DNA of 64,000 nucleotides from Nitrospirota bacterium (GTDB taxonomy: Bacteria > Nitrospirota > Nitrospiria > Nitrospirales > Nitrospiraceae): positions 124,001 to 188,000 of the forward strand of contig JBFMAX010000001.1 in NCBI GenBank assembly GCA_040755395.1, in the 5' to 3' direction. Both the position numbers and the translations under genes were made by a program. How positions within the stretch are numbered: position 1 is the first letter of the stretch; each line of letters starts with the position of its first letter. The notes below the pieces were generated by a model. That model saw only the letters and a program-made list of their open reading frames with translations. It had not been told where the DNA came from and did no database searches. This document shows, one piece after another, positions 18,003 through 28,481 of the stretch.

Positions 18003-19228
18003 CACGGGCCGGGAACGGATGGCGGCCTCACCAACGAAGCGGACTGGAGTTCAGTCCCCGGATAGTAATAGCCCAGGATCGTCGCAAAGGAATAGCCGAG
18101 CTCGGCCAGTTCCTTCGCGCCCCATTGGCACAGCCCGACGGCATGGCCTGCCCCATACCCGGACACGACCACGTCCGGGCCTATAACGTCCAGATCGAAC
18201 TGCGTGCTGGGAATCGCCGCGTACCCGATGACGCGGCGCAGGTCCTCGCCGCGCAGATACAGTTCTCCCCCGGAGTGCAGGACCCGGAGTTTCGTCACCC
18301 GACCGGCCCGGCTGTAGGAGGCGGGCGCCAGCGTCACGATCGTGCCGACCGCAATCCCCTGTTGCCGGAGATTCCGCTCCAGGGTTTCCAGCTTGAACGA
18401 GGCCCGCCACCGATAGTAGGGCGAGTTGACGTCGAACGGACACTCCACGCCTTTTAAATAAGGCAAATCCTTCGACCAGACGTTGAGCGCATCCTCGGTG
18501 AGTCCCGCGGCGGTGGAGGAAAAAGCCGCATAGATCGGCGCCTGCTGATACGTCACGACGAGCCCGCGCGTCTCTTCGACCGCCTGCTCGATCCGGCCAT
18601 CGATGCCGTGCCGTCCCCGATACACCTGATCCTGGGTGCCGGCGACCAGATCATAATCACGGCCGGCGCTCACCATCCGTTGGTAGAGCGCGTACGTGCG
18701 CGCAGCGACCGCCTGCGCCTTCAGCACCTCCGGATGCCAGGCCGCGTTGACTTCCGAAGGAACGACTCCTTTGACATATTCTTCCAGATCCAGCTCGTTG
18801 ACGATCATGAGCCCTTTGCCCCGGCGCAACACGGACACCTGCCCGGCGACCTCCAGCGTCGTCGTCATGTCCGATCCAGGTGGGACGCCGTTCGCGTTGA
18901 CCGACAGTCCGCTCGAGGGCCCCGCGGCGATCACGAGGGCAAGGTGCCCGCTCGACGCCCGGACAACGAGCCCATCGGCGGGCGTTTTCTCTCCGTTCAG
19001 CGCGATCGAGCCGCCGACCGCCGTGAACGAAATCGGCGGCCGCACCGCTCGTTGTTCTCCGTTCGAGAGCAGGAGGGTCAGGCGGTCGCCGGCCCGCAGG
19101 TCAATCCGCTGGGCGTCCTGCGAGAGCAGCACGCGGACGGAGTCCGCCGCGGCAGCCGGCACGCCGCACGGCGGTCCCGCCCACTGCCAGGCGCACAATC
19201 CCGCCAACATCGCTGTCACGAGTTTCAT
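18002..19228 (-). CDS. exported SpoIID/LytB-domain protein
   Basis: About 408 residues. A signal peptide (MKLVTAMLAGLCAWQW, cleavage near PAAAA) precedes the SpoIID domain: LEEYVKGVVPSEVNAAWHPEVLKAQA is its hallmark, followed by YQRMVSAGRDYDL, QDQVYRG, TAAGLTEDALNVW and VSGYGAGHAVGLCQWGAKELA. SpoIID proteins are lytic transglycosylases on denuded peptidoglycan; in non-sporulating bacteria they are taken to remodel the wall. The ATG at 19228 gives the better signal peptide than the GTG at 19243. The gene overlaps the DUF2905 gene by 4 bp and is coupled to queA. Confidence 0.9.
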   Translation of the reverse strand: MKLVTAMLAGLCAWQWAGPPCGVPAAAADSVRVLLSQDAQRIDLRAGDRLTLLLSNGEQRAVRPPISFTAVGGSIALNGEKTPADGLVVRASSGHLALVIAAGPSSGLSVNANGVPPGSDMTTTLEVAGQVSVLRRGKGLMIVNELDLEEYVKGVVPSEVNAAWHPEVLKAQAVAARTYALYQRMVSAGRDYDLVAGTQDQVYRGRHGIDGRIEQAVEETRGLVVTYQQAPIYAAFSSTAAGLTEDALNVWSKDLPYLKGVECPFDVNSPYYRWRASFKLETLERNLRQQGIAVGTIVTLAPASYSRAGRVTKLRVLHSGGELYLRGEDLRRVIGYAAIPSTQFDLDVIGPDVVVSGYGAGHAVGLCQWGAKELAELGYSFATILGYYYPGTELQSASLVRPPSVPGP

Positions 19229-19479
19229 CGCCTGAACAGCCACGAGAGGAGAGTCAAGAGCAGACTCAAAACGACGCTGAGGAGAATGCTGGTCGCAATC
19301 GGAAAGTAGAAACTGAAGCGGTCGCGCCTGATCGCGATATCGCCGGGCAGCTTACCGAACCAACCGAACGTTTCGCCTAAACCGGGCAGCTTGTCCAACA
19401 GGGTGAGCAACAGGCCGATGAGCGCGATGCCCAGCCCCAGCGCGATCAAGAGCTTGCCTATCGGACTCCAGTCGGGCAT
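19225..19479 (-). CDS. DUF2905-family small membrane protein
   Basis: 84 residues: a first membrane helix (about 8-26, IALGLGIALIGLLLTLLD), a loop with KLPGLGETFGWFGKLPGDIAIRRDRFSFYFPI, and a second helix (about 61-80). The loop GDI-RR-FSFYFP is the DUF2905 signature. The function is unknown. In many genomes it sits beside queuosine or Holliday-junction genes, and here it lies two genes upstream of queA. It starts 6 bp after asd and overlaps the next gene. Confidence 0.9.
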   Translation of the reverse strand: MPDWSPIGKLLIALGLGIALIGLLLTLLDKLPGLGETFGWFGKLPGDIAIRRDRFSFYFPIATSILLSVVLSLLLTLLSWLFRR

Positions 19480-19485
19480 GGCTTA

Positions 19486-20499
19486 TTATTGTATCAGACA
19501 TTCGGCGATCTGGACCGCGTTCAGCGCGGCGCCCTTTCTCAGATTATCGGCCACCACCCAGAGGTTCAGGCCGTTGGGGATCGATTCGTCCTCGCGGATC
19601 CGGCCGACGTAGACCTCGTCCTTGCCGGCCACATCCAGCGGCATAGGGTAAATCTTCCGCTGCGGATCGTCGTACAGTTGCACGCCCGGCGCGGTGGACA
19701 GAATCGCCCGCGCTTCGTTGGCGGTCAGCTTCCGCTCCGTCTCGATGTTGACGGCCTCCGAATGTCCGACATAGACCGGCACGCGCACGGTCGTCGCCGT
19801 CACCCGGATCGACGGATCACCCATGATCTTCCGCGTCTCGTTCAGCAGCTTCACCTCTTCCTTCGTGTACCCGGAAGGAAGGAACTCGTCGATGTGCGGC
19901 AGGCAGTTGAACGCGATCTGATAGGGATAGACCTTGGGACGCGCTTCCTTGAAGCTGAGCAGGTCTCGCGTTTCCTCTATCAGTTCGTCCATCGCCTCCT
20001 TCCCCGTGCCGGACACGGATTGGAAGGTGGTGACCACGATCCGTCTGATCCGCGCGCAGTCGTGGAGCGGCTTCAGGGCGACGACCATTTGGATCGTCGA
20101 GCAGTTCGGATTGGCAATGATGCCCTTGTGACCGAACACATCGGACCGATTGACTTCCGGGACCACCAAAGGCACGTCCGGCTCCATCCGCCAGGCCGCG
20201 CTGTTATCGATCACCACCGCGCCGGCTTGTGCGGCGAGCGGGGCGAACTCCCGGCTCACGTCACTCCCGGCCGAGAACAGCGCGATGTCGACGCCTTCGA
20301 AGGAGTCCTTGCTCAGCACGTTGACGGGAATCTCTTCGCCGCGGAACGACACGGTTCCGCCGGCCGACCGGGCTGAGGCCAGGGGCAAGAGACTCTCGAC
20401 CGGAAACTTGCGCGCTTCCAGCACCTCGATCATCTCGGCCCCGACCGCGCCGGTCGCCCCGACCACGGCCACGCGATACGCTGCTTTCTTCGTCAGCAT
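19486..20499 (-). CDS. asd: aspartate-semialdehyde dehydrogenase
   Basis: 337 residues. It reduces beta-aspartyl phosphate to the semialdehyde for lysine/diaminopimelate, threonine and methionine synthesis. The N-terminal Rossmann motif is VVGATGAVG; the catalytic Cys133 is in NPNCSTIQM and the active-site His246 in VGHSEAV. IDNSAAWRMEPDVPLVVPEVN is the conserved substrate-side block. Length is normal. It precedes the DUF2905 gene by 6 bp, and a short GC-rich spacer with TGCGTCACATGTCACGC separates it from the NHL gene. Confidence 0.98.
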   Translation of the reverse strand: MLTKKAAYRVAVVGATGAVGAEMIEVLEARKFPVESLLPLASARSAGGTVSFRGEEIPVNVLSKDSFEGVDIALFSAGSDVSREFAPLAAQAGAVVIDNSAAWRMEPDVPLVVPEVNRSDVFGHKGIIANPNCSTIQMVVALKPLHDCARIRRIVVTTFQSVSGTGKEAMDELIEETRDLLSFKEARPKVYPYQIAFNCLPHIDEFLPSGYTKEEVKLLNETRKIMGDPSIRVTATTVRVPVYVGHSEAVNIETERKLTANEARAILSTAPGVQLYDDPQRKIYPMPLDVAGKDEVYVGRIREDESIPNGLNLWVVADNLRKGAALNAVQIAECLIQ

Positions 20500-20534
20500 C
20501 CTCTCCGCTCCTCTGGCCCGTTATGCGTCACATG

Positions 20535-21755
20535 TCACGCCTGTTTTGCCACAACCGCACGAATCCGGTGGTTGAACGTGTCCGCGACGAAGATCGTCCC
20601 CCAGCCGTCGACAGCGACCCCAAAGGGATAATTCAGGCAGGCCTCCTCAGCCGGCCCCCCGTCTCCTGAAAAGCGGGCGACTCCCGTGCCGGCGATTCGC
20701 GTCACGATGCTTCTCCCCCGATCCCATCTTCGGATCAGGTGGCTGTCGGAATCGGTCACCAGAATGTTACCCTGTCGATCGACGGCAATGCCATAGGGAC
20801 GGGACAGGCTCATCGAAGGCGCGTCCGTCTCACCCTGATATCGATACTGGCCGCCGTCGCCGAGGACGGTGCCGATCAGACCCGTGACCGGGTCGATCTT
20901 TCGAATCCGCCCGTTAAAGGTATCGGCGACATAGAGTTCCTCTTCCGGACCCAAGGCCAGCCCGCTCGGACCCGCCAAGCAGGCGTGAATCCCCCTTTCC
21001 CCGTCTCCGTCGTAGGCGGCAGTTCCCGTGCCTGCGATGGTTCGAATGATTCCCGTTTCCAGATCGACGACGCGGACCCGATGGTTGCTTTGGTCGGCGA
21101 TGTACAAGCGCCCTTTGCGGTCCACGACCACGGCGGAGGGTTCGTTCAACGCCGCGGCGACGGCAGGCCCGCCGTCGCCGGAGAACCGAGGTTGTCCCGT
21201 GCCGGCGACGGTGGTGATCACCCCGGTCATCCCATCCACACGGCGAATCCGGTGATTCATCGTGTCCGCGATGTAGAGATTGCCTTGCCCATCCACCGCG
21301 ACGGCCGAAGGGAAATTCAAGAGCGCCTCGGTCGCCGGGCCGCCGTCGCCCGCGAATCGCCCCTTGCCGGACGCGACGCCGGTGACAAACCGCACTGTCC
21401 CGCTGAGATCCGCCAGTTGCGCGAACCGCTCGGGATCGGATCGATCCGGAGTCCCCAAGGGATCGTCGTCGGCTGCGGACGGATGCGCCGGAGAGAGACT
21501 TCGTCGATCACCCGCGGTGGAAGTCGGTCCCTCCCGCCTTCCCGCAACGGTCGTGATGATGCCGGTGGCGAGATCCACTTTCCGGATGATGTGGTTCTCC
21601 GAATCGGCGATATACACATGCCCGCGCCCGTCCACCGCGACGCTCTTGGGCTCGTTGAGGCACGCCGCCGTCGCCTGCGTCCCGTCTCCGAAGTAGTCAG
21701 GTTCGCCCGTGCCGGCGATCGTGTGAATCGTTCCCGGTTTCGCTGAAACCAACAC
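20535..21755 (-). CDS. NHL-repeat beta-propeller protein
   Basis: 406 residues built from repeats of the form LNEPxxVAVDxxGxxYIADxxNHxIRxVD followed by TIAGTG and FSGDGGPA, about six units. They fold into an NHL beta-propeller, a ligand- or protein-binding platform. No signal peptide or catalytic domain is visible. An insert of about 45 residues between the first and second repeat is low complexity. It lies between leuB and asd on the same strand, with no evident link to their pathways. Confidence 0.9.
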   Translation of the reverse strand: MLVSAKPGTIHTIAGTGEPDYFGDGTQATAACLNEPKSVAVDGRGHVYIADSENHIIRKVDLATGIITTVAGRREGPTSTAGDRRSLSPAHPSAADDDPLGTPDRSDPERFAQLADLSGTVRFVTGVASGKGRFAGDGGPATEALLNFPSAVAVDGQGNLYIADTMNHRIRRVDGMTGVITTVAGTGQPRFSGDGGPAVAAALNEPSAVVVDRKGRLYIADQSNHRVRVVDLETGIIRTIAGTGTAAYDGDGERGIHACLAGPSGLALGPEEELYVADTFNGRIRKIDPVTGLIGTVLGDGGQYRYQGETDAPSMSLSRPYGIAVDRQGNILVTDSDSHLIRRWDRGRSIVTRIAGTGVARFSGDGGPAEEACLNYPFGVAVDGWGTIFVADTFNHRIRAVVAKQA

Positions 21756-21772
21756 GACCCTATCCTCGAACG

Positions 21773-22843
21773 CTACACGAGATTGCGCGCAATCGCGTCC
21801 CCCATTTCAGCCGTTCCCACGATCCTGGCCCCCGGACCGGCGATGTCCTTGGTCCGATAGCCCAGATCCAGCGTCTTGACGATGGCCTGCTCGATCGCTT
21901 CCGCTTCCTTGTCCAGATTGAACGTGTAGGAGAGCATCATCGCCGCCGACGCGATGGTCGCGATGGGATTGGCGATGTTCTTCCCGGCGATATCCGGCGC
22001 GCTGCCGTGAATGGGCTCATAGAGGCCGGCATGGGCGCCGAGGCTGGCCGACGGAAGCATGCCGATGGAGCCGGTCAGCATGGCCGCCTCGTCGCTCAGG
22101 ATATCGCCGAACATGTTGTTGCAGAGCAGCACGTCGAACTGCTTCGGGTTCCGGATCAACTGCATGGCGCAGTTGTCGACGTACATGTGCGTCAGCTCCA
22201 CATCCGGATAGGCTTGGTGAACCTCCGTGACCACGCGCCGCCACAACTCGGACGACTCCAATACGTTCGCCTTGTCCACCGACGTGACCTTCTTACGCCG
22301 TTTGCGCGCCGCGGCGAACGCGATCCTGGCGATGCGTGCGATCTCTTCCGTCGTATAGACCTCGGTGTTGACGCCCCGCTCGCCGCCGGGAATTTTTTCG
22401 ATGCCTTTCGGTTTGCCGAAATAAATCCCTCCGGTCAACTCCCGAACAACGAGCAGGTCGATGCCCTCGATGACCTCCCGCTTCAGCGTCGACGCGTCGG
22501 CCAGCATCGGATAGAGTTTTGCCGGACGCAGATTGGCGAACAGGCCGAGCTGCTCCCGCAGCCCCAACAGCGCTCGTTCCGGACGGAGACTGTACTCGAG
22601 CCCTTCCCACTTGGGACCGCCCACCGCCCCGAGCAGCACGGCATCGCTGTGCTTCGCCAATGCCAGGCTCTCTTGCGGCAGCGGGACGCCGACTTTGTCG
22701 ATCGCCTGCCCGCCGATGTCCCCGGCGACGAATTCGAACGTATGTCCGTACCGTTCCGCGACGGCTTTGAGCACTTTGACCGCTTCGGGCACGATCTCCC
22801 GGCCGACGCCGTCGCCGGCCAACACCGCAATCCTCGCTCTCAA
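21773..22843 (-). CDS. leuB: 3-isopropylmalate dehydrogenase
   Basis: 356 residues. NAD-dependent oxidative decarboxylation of 3-isopropylmalate, third step of leucine synthesis. It starts with [20 protein letters not shown] and contains [41 protein letters not shown] and [19 protein letters not shown], all LeuB signatures. The start is TTG at 22843, supported by GAGGAGGAATCG immediately upstream; the longer frame reaching 23227 overlaps the cupin gene out of frame. leuC and leuD are not in the window. Confidence 0.97.
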   Translation of the reverse strand: MRARIAVLAGDGVGREIVPEAVKVLKAVAERYGHTFEFVAGDIGGQAIDKVGVPLPQESLALAKHSDAVLLGAVGGPKWEGLEYSLRPERALLGLREQLGLFANLRPAKLYPMLADASTLKREVIEGIDLLVVRELTGGIYFGKPKGIEKIPGGERGVNTEVYTTEEIARIARIAFAAARKRRKKVTSVDKANVLESSELWRRVVTEVHQAYPDVELTHMYVDNCAMQLIRNPKQFDVLLCNNMFGDILSDEAAMLTGSIGMLPSASLGAHAGLYEPIHGSAPDIAGKNIANPIATIASAAMMLSYTFNLDKEAEAIEQAIVKTLDLGYRTKDIAGPGARIVGTAEMGDAIARNLV

Positions 22844-22907
22844 CGATTCCTCCTCTTTTTGAGCCCCTTCCTCATCGCCGCGTGCCCCTTCGCCTCTCGC
22901 CCAGCTA

Positions 22908-23270
22908 TTATTCCAGCACTTCCTCGTCCTGCGGACGCCAGGCCGGGTCCACGAGACACAGGAACTCGATGGGCACGGCGCCGTCATTCTGCAGCGACTG
23001 TTTGCCCCCGGGCGGCACGTACACGACCGACCCGGGCTCCACCGGCACCGATCGGTCGCCGACCGTGAAGACGCCCCGGCCGGCGAGAAAGTAATACACC
23101 TCCGACGACGCCAGCCGGTGCCACTTCGACCGTTTGCCCGGCTCCAGTTTGCCGTGCGCCAGGCTGTACCGGAGGGCCAGCGGCGTCTTGGCCGGATGCA
23201 GCAGTTCCCGCAGCCAGGTCTGATCACCGGCCAGAAACTCCGGGCATTCGTTCAGGCTCGTCTTCAGCAC
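22908..23270 (-). CDS. single-domain cupin protein
   Basis: 120 residues, a small beta-barrel cupin. Motif 1 is degenerate ([22 protein letters not shown]: one His and one Glu where typical metal cupins have HxH and E). Motif 2 is [19 protein letters not shown], with Lys/Gln replacing the usual His. Metal binding may thus be weak. It starts at GTG in GAGGGCGCGCGTG. Lying between leuA and leuB on the same strand it is likely co-transcribed, but no role in leucine synthesis is known to me. Confidence 0.8.
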   Translation of the reverse strand: MLKTSLNECPEFLAGDQTWLRELLHPAKTPLALRYSLAHGKLEPGKRSKWHRLASSEVYYFLAGRGVFTVGDRSVPVEPGSVVYVPPGGKQSLQNDGAVPIEFLCLVDPAWRPQDEEVLE

Positions 23271-23363
23271 GCGCGCCCTCGTTGGCCCATCCCCGTCGCA
23301 GTCCTCATGAGCGCAAGGCGCTCCCCGTGCGATTGGCTCCTCGCCTTCGATGGTAGTGAATGT

Positions 23364-23400
23364 GCGGCTGATGGCTGTTCGCTGCAGGCTACTCGCTATT
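23364..23400. repeat. family A intergenic repeat
   Basis: GCGGCTGATGGCTGTTCGCTG and GGCTACTCGCTATT units, in the gap between leuA and the cupin gene. Confidence 0.45.
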
Positions 23401-23438
23401 GTTAATCAAGGGCGGTCACTCTATCCCGTGCCGCCCGC

Positions 23439-24986
23439 TCAAATCAAGCTCACCTTCTGCGCGCCATCGGCCTGTTTGGACGCCCAGAACGCGAGCTTGT
23501 TCAAGGCATTCAGGTACGCCCGTGCGGACGCCACGATGATATCCGTGTCGGCCCCATGCCCCGACACGGTGCGCCCTCCTTCTTCGAGCCGCACCGAGAC
23601 TTCGCCCTGCGCGTCCGTCCCGCCGGTGATGGCCTTGACCGCATACATCAGCAGTCGGCTCTTGGTCTGCGTCATCGCCGCGATGGTCCGATAGACGGCA
23701 TCGACCGGCCCGTCCCCGGTGCCCGTTTGTTTGACCAGGCGGCCGTCGATTTCCAACTCGACCGTGGCGGTCGGAATCTTGTCGGTGCCGCTCTCGACGT
23801 GCAGCCATTTGAGCGCCACCCGCTCCCAGATCTTCGCGATCTCCTCGGAGACGATCACTTCGAGGTCTTCCTCGTAAATCTCTTTCTTCTGATCGGCCAG
23901 ACGCTTGAACCGATCGAAGGCGCGGTTGATCTCCTCCTCCGTCAACGTGTACCCGAGTTCCTCCAGCCGTTGCCGGAAGGCATGCCGGCCCGACAACTTG
24001 CCCATGACCAGTTTGCTGTCCACCAGACCGATGGATTCCGGCCGCATGATCTCGTAGGTGGTCTTCTCCTTCAGCAACCCGTCCTGATGAATGCCGGACG
24101 TGTGCGCGAAGGCATTGGCCCCAACGATCGCTTTGTTCGGCTGGACCACCATACCGGTGATTTTGCTGACCAGGCGGCTTGTCTTGGAGATCTCCTCTGT
24201 GTTGATCCCGGTGTCGGCGCCGTAGAAGTCCTTGCGCGTCCGCAAGCCCATGACGATCTCTTCCAGCGCGGTGTTGCCGGCCCGCTCGCCGATGCCGTTG
24301 ATGGTGCACTCGACTTGTCCGGCGCCCTCCAGCACGGCGGCCAAACTGTTGGCCACCGCCAACCCCAGATCGTTGTGGCAGTGGACGGAGATCACCGCCT
24401 TCGAGCTGTTCGGCACCTTTGCCCTGATCCCGCGAATGAGCTTGCCGAACTCCTGCGGGACCGCGTAGCCCACCGTGTCGGGAATGTTGATCGTGCCGGC
24501 CCCCGCCTCGATCACCGCTTCCAAGACTTCGTACAAATAGGACGGATCGGACCGGCTGGCGTCCATCGGCGAGAACTCCACGTCGTCCACGTAGCCCCGC
24601 GCGCGCCGGACCATTTCGACGGCCCGTTTTTTCGCTTCCTCCCGCGTCATCCTGAACTGGTATTTCAAATGGATGTCCGAGGTCGAGAGAAACGTATGGA
24701 TGCGGACCTTGGGCGCGCCTTTCAGGGCCTCCCACGCGCGGTCGATGTCCTCGGGCCTCGCCCGCGCGAGACTGCAGATGATGGGCCCTTCGACTTCCTG
24801 GGCGATCCGCCGCACCGCTTCGAAATCGCCGGGAGAACTGTACGCGAAGCCGGCTTCGATGATGTCCACCCCCAACCGGGCCAGTTGCTTGGCGATCATC
24901 ACTTTTTCTTCCACGTTCATGCTGGCTCCCGGCGACTGTTCGCCGTCCCGCAACGTCGTGTCGAAAATCCGAATCATCCGTGTCAT
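23439..24986 (-). CDS. leuA: 2-isopropylmalate synthase
   Basis: 515 residues. It condenses acetyl-CoA with 2-oxoisovalerate, the committed step of leucine synthesis. [16 protein letters not shown] at the N-terminus and [17 protein letters not shown] hold the metal- and substrate-binding residues of the HMGL-like TIM barrel. The C-terminal regulatory domain (from about 395, [16 protein letters not shown]) carries leucine feedback. Regulation is also by RNA: a leucine T-box with its terminator ends about 97 bp upstream. The ribosome site AAGGAGAGGGG precedes the ATG. Confidence 0.98.
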   Translation of the reverse strand: MTRMIRIFDTTLRDGEQSPGASMNVEEKVMIAKQLARLGVDIIEAGFAYSSPGDFEAVRRIAQEVEGPIICSLARARPEDIDRAWEALKGAPKVRIHTFLSTSDIHLKYQFRMTREEAKKRAVEMVRRARGYVDDVEFSPMDASRSDPSYLYEVLEAVIEAGAGTINIPDTVGYAVPQEFGKLIRGIRAKVPNSSKAVISVHCHNDLGLAVANSLAAVLEGAGQVECTINGIGERAGNTALEEIVMGLRTRKDFYGADTGINTEEISKTSRLVSKITGMVVQPNKAIVGANAFAHTSGIHQDGLLKEKTTYEIMRPESIGLVDSKLVMGKLSGRHAFRQRLEELGYTLTEEEINRAFDRFKRLADQKKEIYEEDLEVIVSEEIAKIWERVALKWLHVESGTDKIPTATVELEIDGRLVKQTGTGDGPVDAVYRTIAAMTQTKSRLLMYAVKAITGGTDAQGEVSVRLEEGGRTVSGHGADTDIIVASARAYLNALNKLAFWASKQADGAQKVSLI

Positions 24987-25004
24987 GTCGGCACCCCTCT
25001 CCTT

Positions 25005-25066
25005 GAGCGAGCAGCCGACAGCGAGCAGCCCATCGCTCCGGAGCTATTGGCTACGCGCTATCCGCC
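25005..25066. repeat. family A repeat between T-box terminator and leuA
   Basis: Contains two GCGAGCAGCC units followed by GAGCTATTGGCTACGCGCTAT, partly self-complementary. It lies within the leuA 5' untranslated region, downstream of the T-box terminator. Confidence 0.55.
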
Positions 25067-25082
25067 GGCGCGTTTCGCTCGG

Positions 25083-25124
25083 AAAAAACAAAAGCCTCCA
25101 TCCCGTTTTCAGGGACGAAGGCTT
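25083..25124 (-). terminator. T-box-controlled intrinsic terminator
   Basis: Minus strand AAGCCTTCGTCCC, TGAAAAC, GGGATGGAGGCTT, then TTGTTTTTT. The 5' arm lies directly after the T-box sequence, which competes for it in the antiterminated form. Confidence 0.9.
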
Positions 25125-25370
25125 CACGCGCTCCGTGGTACCACCCTGATTCAGCGACCGGCTCGAAGGTCACAGGTCGGTCGCCCTTCATTGCACCCGT
25201 CTCGTGGGTGAGGCGGGGTCCGCTACCCAGGACGCCTCTTGCGAGTCATGTGAACCGCAATGGGCGCCCGTTCACGGGCCCGGCTCGGAGGCGAGTTCGG
25301 CGAATCACGGGTTGGTTCGCACCGGCCACCAACTCTCTCGATTCCGTGCGGATCGCCTACTACTCCTCGT
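25083..25370 (-). promoter_or_regulatory. leucine T-box riboswitch controlling leuA
   Basis: Read on the minus strand, the leader shows every T-box landmark. The T-box itself, AGGGTGGTACCACGG, is at 25147-25133. The distal Stem I block GAGAGAGTTGGTGGCCGG is present. The specifier loop has AGTAGTA on one strand and GAACTC on the other, flanked by paired GAGG/CCTC and GGCGA/TCGCC. The specifier codon is CTC (25295-25293), leucine, matching the downstream leuA. Stem III is GCGACCG/CGGTCGC. The leader ends in an intrinsic terminator. Uncharged tRNA-Leu should stabilise the antiterminator and switch leuA on. Confidence 0.93.
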
Positions 25371-25378
25371 CGTCGCCG

Positions 25379-26185
25379 TTATTCTTTTCTGTCCAACAGC
25401 GCCAAATCGGCCTTGGCCTGGCCGCCGCGCTTTCCGAACGCCTTCGCCAGCCATCCGAAGCCGCGCTCGACCGGCCCCGACACCGCGTACGCGGCAAAGA
25501 TAACAAATAACATGACCTGAGGCCAAGCCATCACCAGCATGAGCCCGAGGATCACCCAGACCAGGTAATTGAAGTGGCGGCCGCCTCTGAACTTCAGATC
25601 CTTGAAGCTGCGATACTTGATCGTGCTGACCATGAGAAACGCCAGCGTCAGCGTGATGATCAGGATCAGCAATGGCTTGACCTCGGCGCCCATCCGGACG
25701 ATGTGATGGTCGAAGATGACCAGTGAGGCGACCACCCCGGCTGCGGCCGGAATGGCCAGACCCGTAAAGTATTTGCTGTCGGTGTTGGCGACGGTCGAGT
25801 TGAACCGAGCCAGGCGAACGGCCCCGAGGGCCACATAGGCGAACATCACCGCCGCCCCGAACATGCCCTGCCCGCTGAGCGCCCACGAATAGATCAACAG
25901 ACCCGGCGCCACCCCGAACGACACCACGTCGGCGAGCGAATCGTACTCCAGGCCGAACTGGCTCGTGCTGTTCGTCAACCGCGCCGACTTGCCGTCCAAG
26001 ACATCGAACACCATCGCCACCAGGATCGCGACCGCTGCCGCGATATAGTTGGCGTTAAAGACCGCGAGAATGGCAAACACGCCGCAACAGAGGTTCCCGG
26101 TCGTGAACAGGTTCGGGATCAAATTGACGGCGCGCCGCCGCTTGCCATACTTCGCGAGCGCCCCGCGGAATCCGGTTCCTTTCAT
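25379..26185 (-). CDS. pssA: CDP-diacylglycerol-serine O-phosphatidyltransferase
   Basis: 268 residues, integral membrane CDP-alcohol phosphatidyltransferase with several hydrophobic helices. The catalytic signature runs DVLDGKSARLTNSTSQFG followed by YDSLADVVSFGVAP, carrying the conserved Asp residues and DG-AR. It makes phosphatidylserine, the substrate of the Psd encoded just upstream. Its ATG at 26185 overlaps the psd stop (ATGA), which excludes the longer frame. Its stop lies about 10 bp before the T-box leader, so leuA begins a separate regulated unit. Confidence 0.94.
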   Translation of the reverse strand: MKGTGFRGALAKYGKRRRAVNLIPNLFTTGNLCCGVFAILAVFNANYIAAAVAILVAMVFDVLDGKSARLTNSTSQFGLEYDSLADVVSFGVAPGLLIYSWALSGQGMFGAAVMFAYVALGAVRLARFNSTVANTDSKYFTGLAIPAAAGVVASLVIFDHHIVRMGAEVKPLLILIITLTLAFLMVSTIKYRSFKDLKFRGGRHFNYLVWVILGLMLVMAWPQVMLFVIFAAYAVSGPVERGFGWLAKAFGKRGGQAKADLALLDRKE

Positions 26186-26832
26186 CGGAGTTCTCCCAAG
26201 ACGGTCTCGCCGCCTTTGACCCGGTCGCCCACAGCCACGCGCAGCGCGGTGCCCACCGGCAGAAACGTGTCCATCCGCGAGCCGAACCGGATCAATCCGA
26301 ACCGTTCCCCGCGCCGGACCACCTCGCCCGGAGACACCCAGCACACGATGCGGCGCGCGATCAAGCCCGCCACTTGCACGCAGAGCACCTTCGCGCCGCC
26401 GGCGGTCCTGAGCATGAGCGCGTTCTGTTCGTTCCTCAACCCGGCGTCCGGCCGGTTGGCGGCCACGAAGCGGCCCGGCTGATAGACCACGTCTTCGACC
26501 GTTCCCTCGCAGGGAATCCGGTTGACGTGGACATCGAAGATATTGAGAAAAATGCTCAGCCGGATGCTCCGTTCCTTGAGGAATCGCGGCTCGTACTCTT
26601 CGTCGATGGCGATGATCTTGCCGTCTCCCGGAGCGACGATCAGCCCCGGTTCTTGCGGGATCGTGCGCCGGGGGTTCCGGAAGAACCACGCGGTAAAGAG
26701 CGTGAGCGCGCTGAACACCGCCGCGCCGACCGGCCAACCCAGCCACCCACAGGCGAGTGTAAGACCGCCCGCCGTTCCCACAAAGGGAATTCCGTCTTGG
26801 ACTATCGGCATGCCGGCGGCGCGATCAGCCAT
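26182..26832 (-). CDS. psd: phosphatidylserine decarboxylase proenzyme, short form
   Basis: 216 residues, the compact Psd class. It cleaves itself at Gly-Ser in RFGSRMD (about residue 187-189) to make the pyruvoyl cofactor, then converts phosphatidylserine to phosphatidylethanolamine. Further marks are VVAPGDGKI-like IVAPGDGKIIAID and FLNIFDVHVNRIPCEG with the conserved His. Two hydrophobic segments near the N-terminus anchor it to the membrane. It is 7 bp downstream of ilvC and coupled to pssA. Confidence 0.94.
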   Translation of the reverse strand: MADRAAGMPIVQDGIPFVGTAGGLTLACGWLGWPVGAAVFSALTLFTAWFFRNPRRTIPQEPGLIVAPGDGKIIAIDEEYEPRFLKERSIRLSIFLNIFDVHVNRIPCEGTVEDVVYQPGRFVAANRPDAGLRNEQNALMLRTAGGAKVLCVQVAGLIARRIVCWVSPGEVVRRGERFGLIRFGSRMDTFLPVGTALRVAVGDRVKGGETVLGELR

Positions 26833-26839
26833 GGCGCAA

Positions 26840-27856
<1,017 letters not shown>

Positions 27857-27864
27857 TCACTCCT

Positions 27865-27954
27865 CGTAATCCGTGAAACGTGATGCGTAATCCGTGATGG
27901 GTGGCGAGACTACGGTCCGATCCTCCGGAACCGATCACGCATCACGGATCACGT
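27865..27954. repeat. family B palindromic intergenic repeat
   Basis: Units CGTAATCCGTGAAACGTGAT and GCGTAATCCGTGATGG face ATCACGCATCACGGATCACG, so the whole 90 bp can fold on itself around a central CGGTCCGATCCTCCGGAACCG. It fills the ilvN-ilvC gap. Confidence 0.6.
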
Positions 27955-27958
27955 GGCT

Positions 27959-28477
27959 TCATTCCTTTGCAACCCGTTTCGGCTGAGCGGCGGCCGGCCT
28001 GATGGGTTCTCGGGCGATGGCGACTCGCCCGGTCCTGATCAGTTCCTTGATGCCGAGCGGCTGGAGCAGGTTGATGATCGCTTCGATCTTCTTGGGATCG
28101 CCCGTCACTTCGATCGTGTAGGTCGTCGGCGTGGAATCGATGACGTTGGCGCGGAAGATGTCGGCGATCCGCAGGGCCTCGGCACGGTCCTCGGCCCTGG
28201 TATGGACCTTGATGAGCGCCGTTTCACGCGACACGAACTCGCTCTCGTTGAGGTCCACCACCTTGATGACGTCGATGAGCTTGTTGAGCTGCTTGACGAT
28301 CTGCTCGATGATCCGGTCGTCGCCCGAGGTGACGATCGTCATCATCGACATCGACGGGTCGAGAGTCGGCGCCACCGACAGGCTCTCGATGTTGAAGCCT
28401 CGTCCGCTGAACAGCCCGGCCACGCGAGAGAGCACGCCGAACTTGTTTTCCACCGTAACGGAGATGATGTGTTCCAT
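27959..28477 (-). CDS. ilvN: acetolactate synthase small (regulatory) subunit
   Basis: 172 residues: N-terminal ACT domain (HIISVTVENKFGVLSRVAGLFSGRGFNIESL, with typical ACT spacing) and a C-terminal ACT-like domain (about 80-160). It binds valine and confers feedback control on the IlvB catalytic subunit encoded upstream. Length is that of the common bacterial form. The last few residues (about 163-172) are Pro/Ala/Lys-rich and variable. Confidence 0.97.
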   Translation of the reverse strand: MEHIISVTVENKFGVLSRVAGLFSGRGFNIESLSVAPTLDPSMSMMTIVTSGDDRIIEQIVKQLNKLIDVIKVVDLNESEFVSRETALIKVHTRAEDRAEALRIADIFRANVIDSTPTTYTIEVTGDPKKIEAIINLLQPLGIKELIRTGRVAIAREPIRPAAAQPKRVAKE

Positions 28478-28481
28478 CTTG

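Noticed and set aside
25204-25520. Plus-strand frames of about 86-100 residues
   Set aside because: They lie antisense to the leucine T-box leader and the end of pssA.
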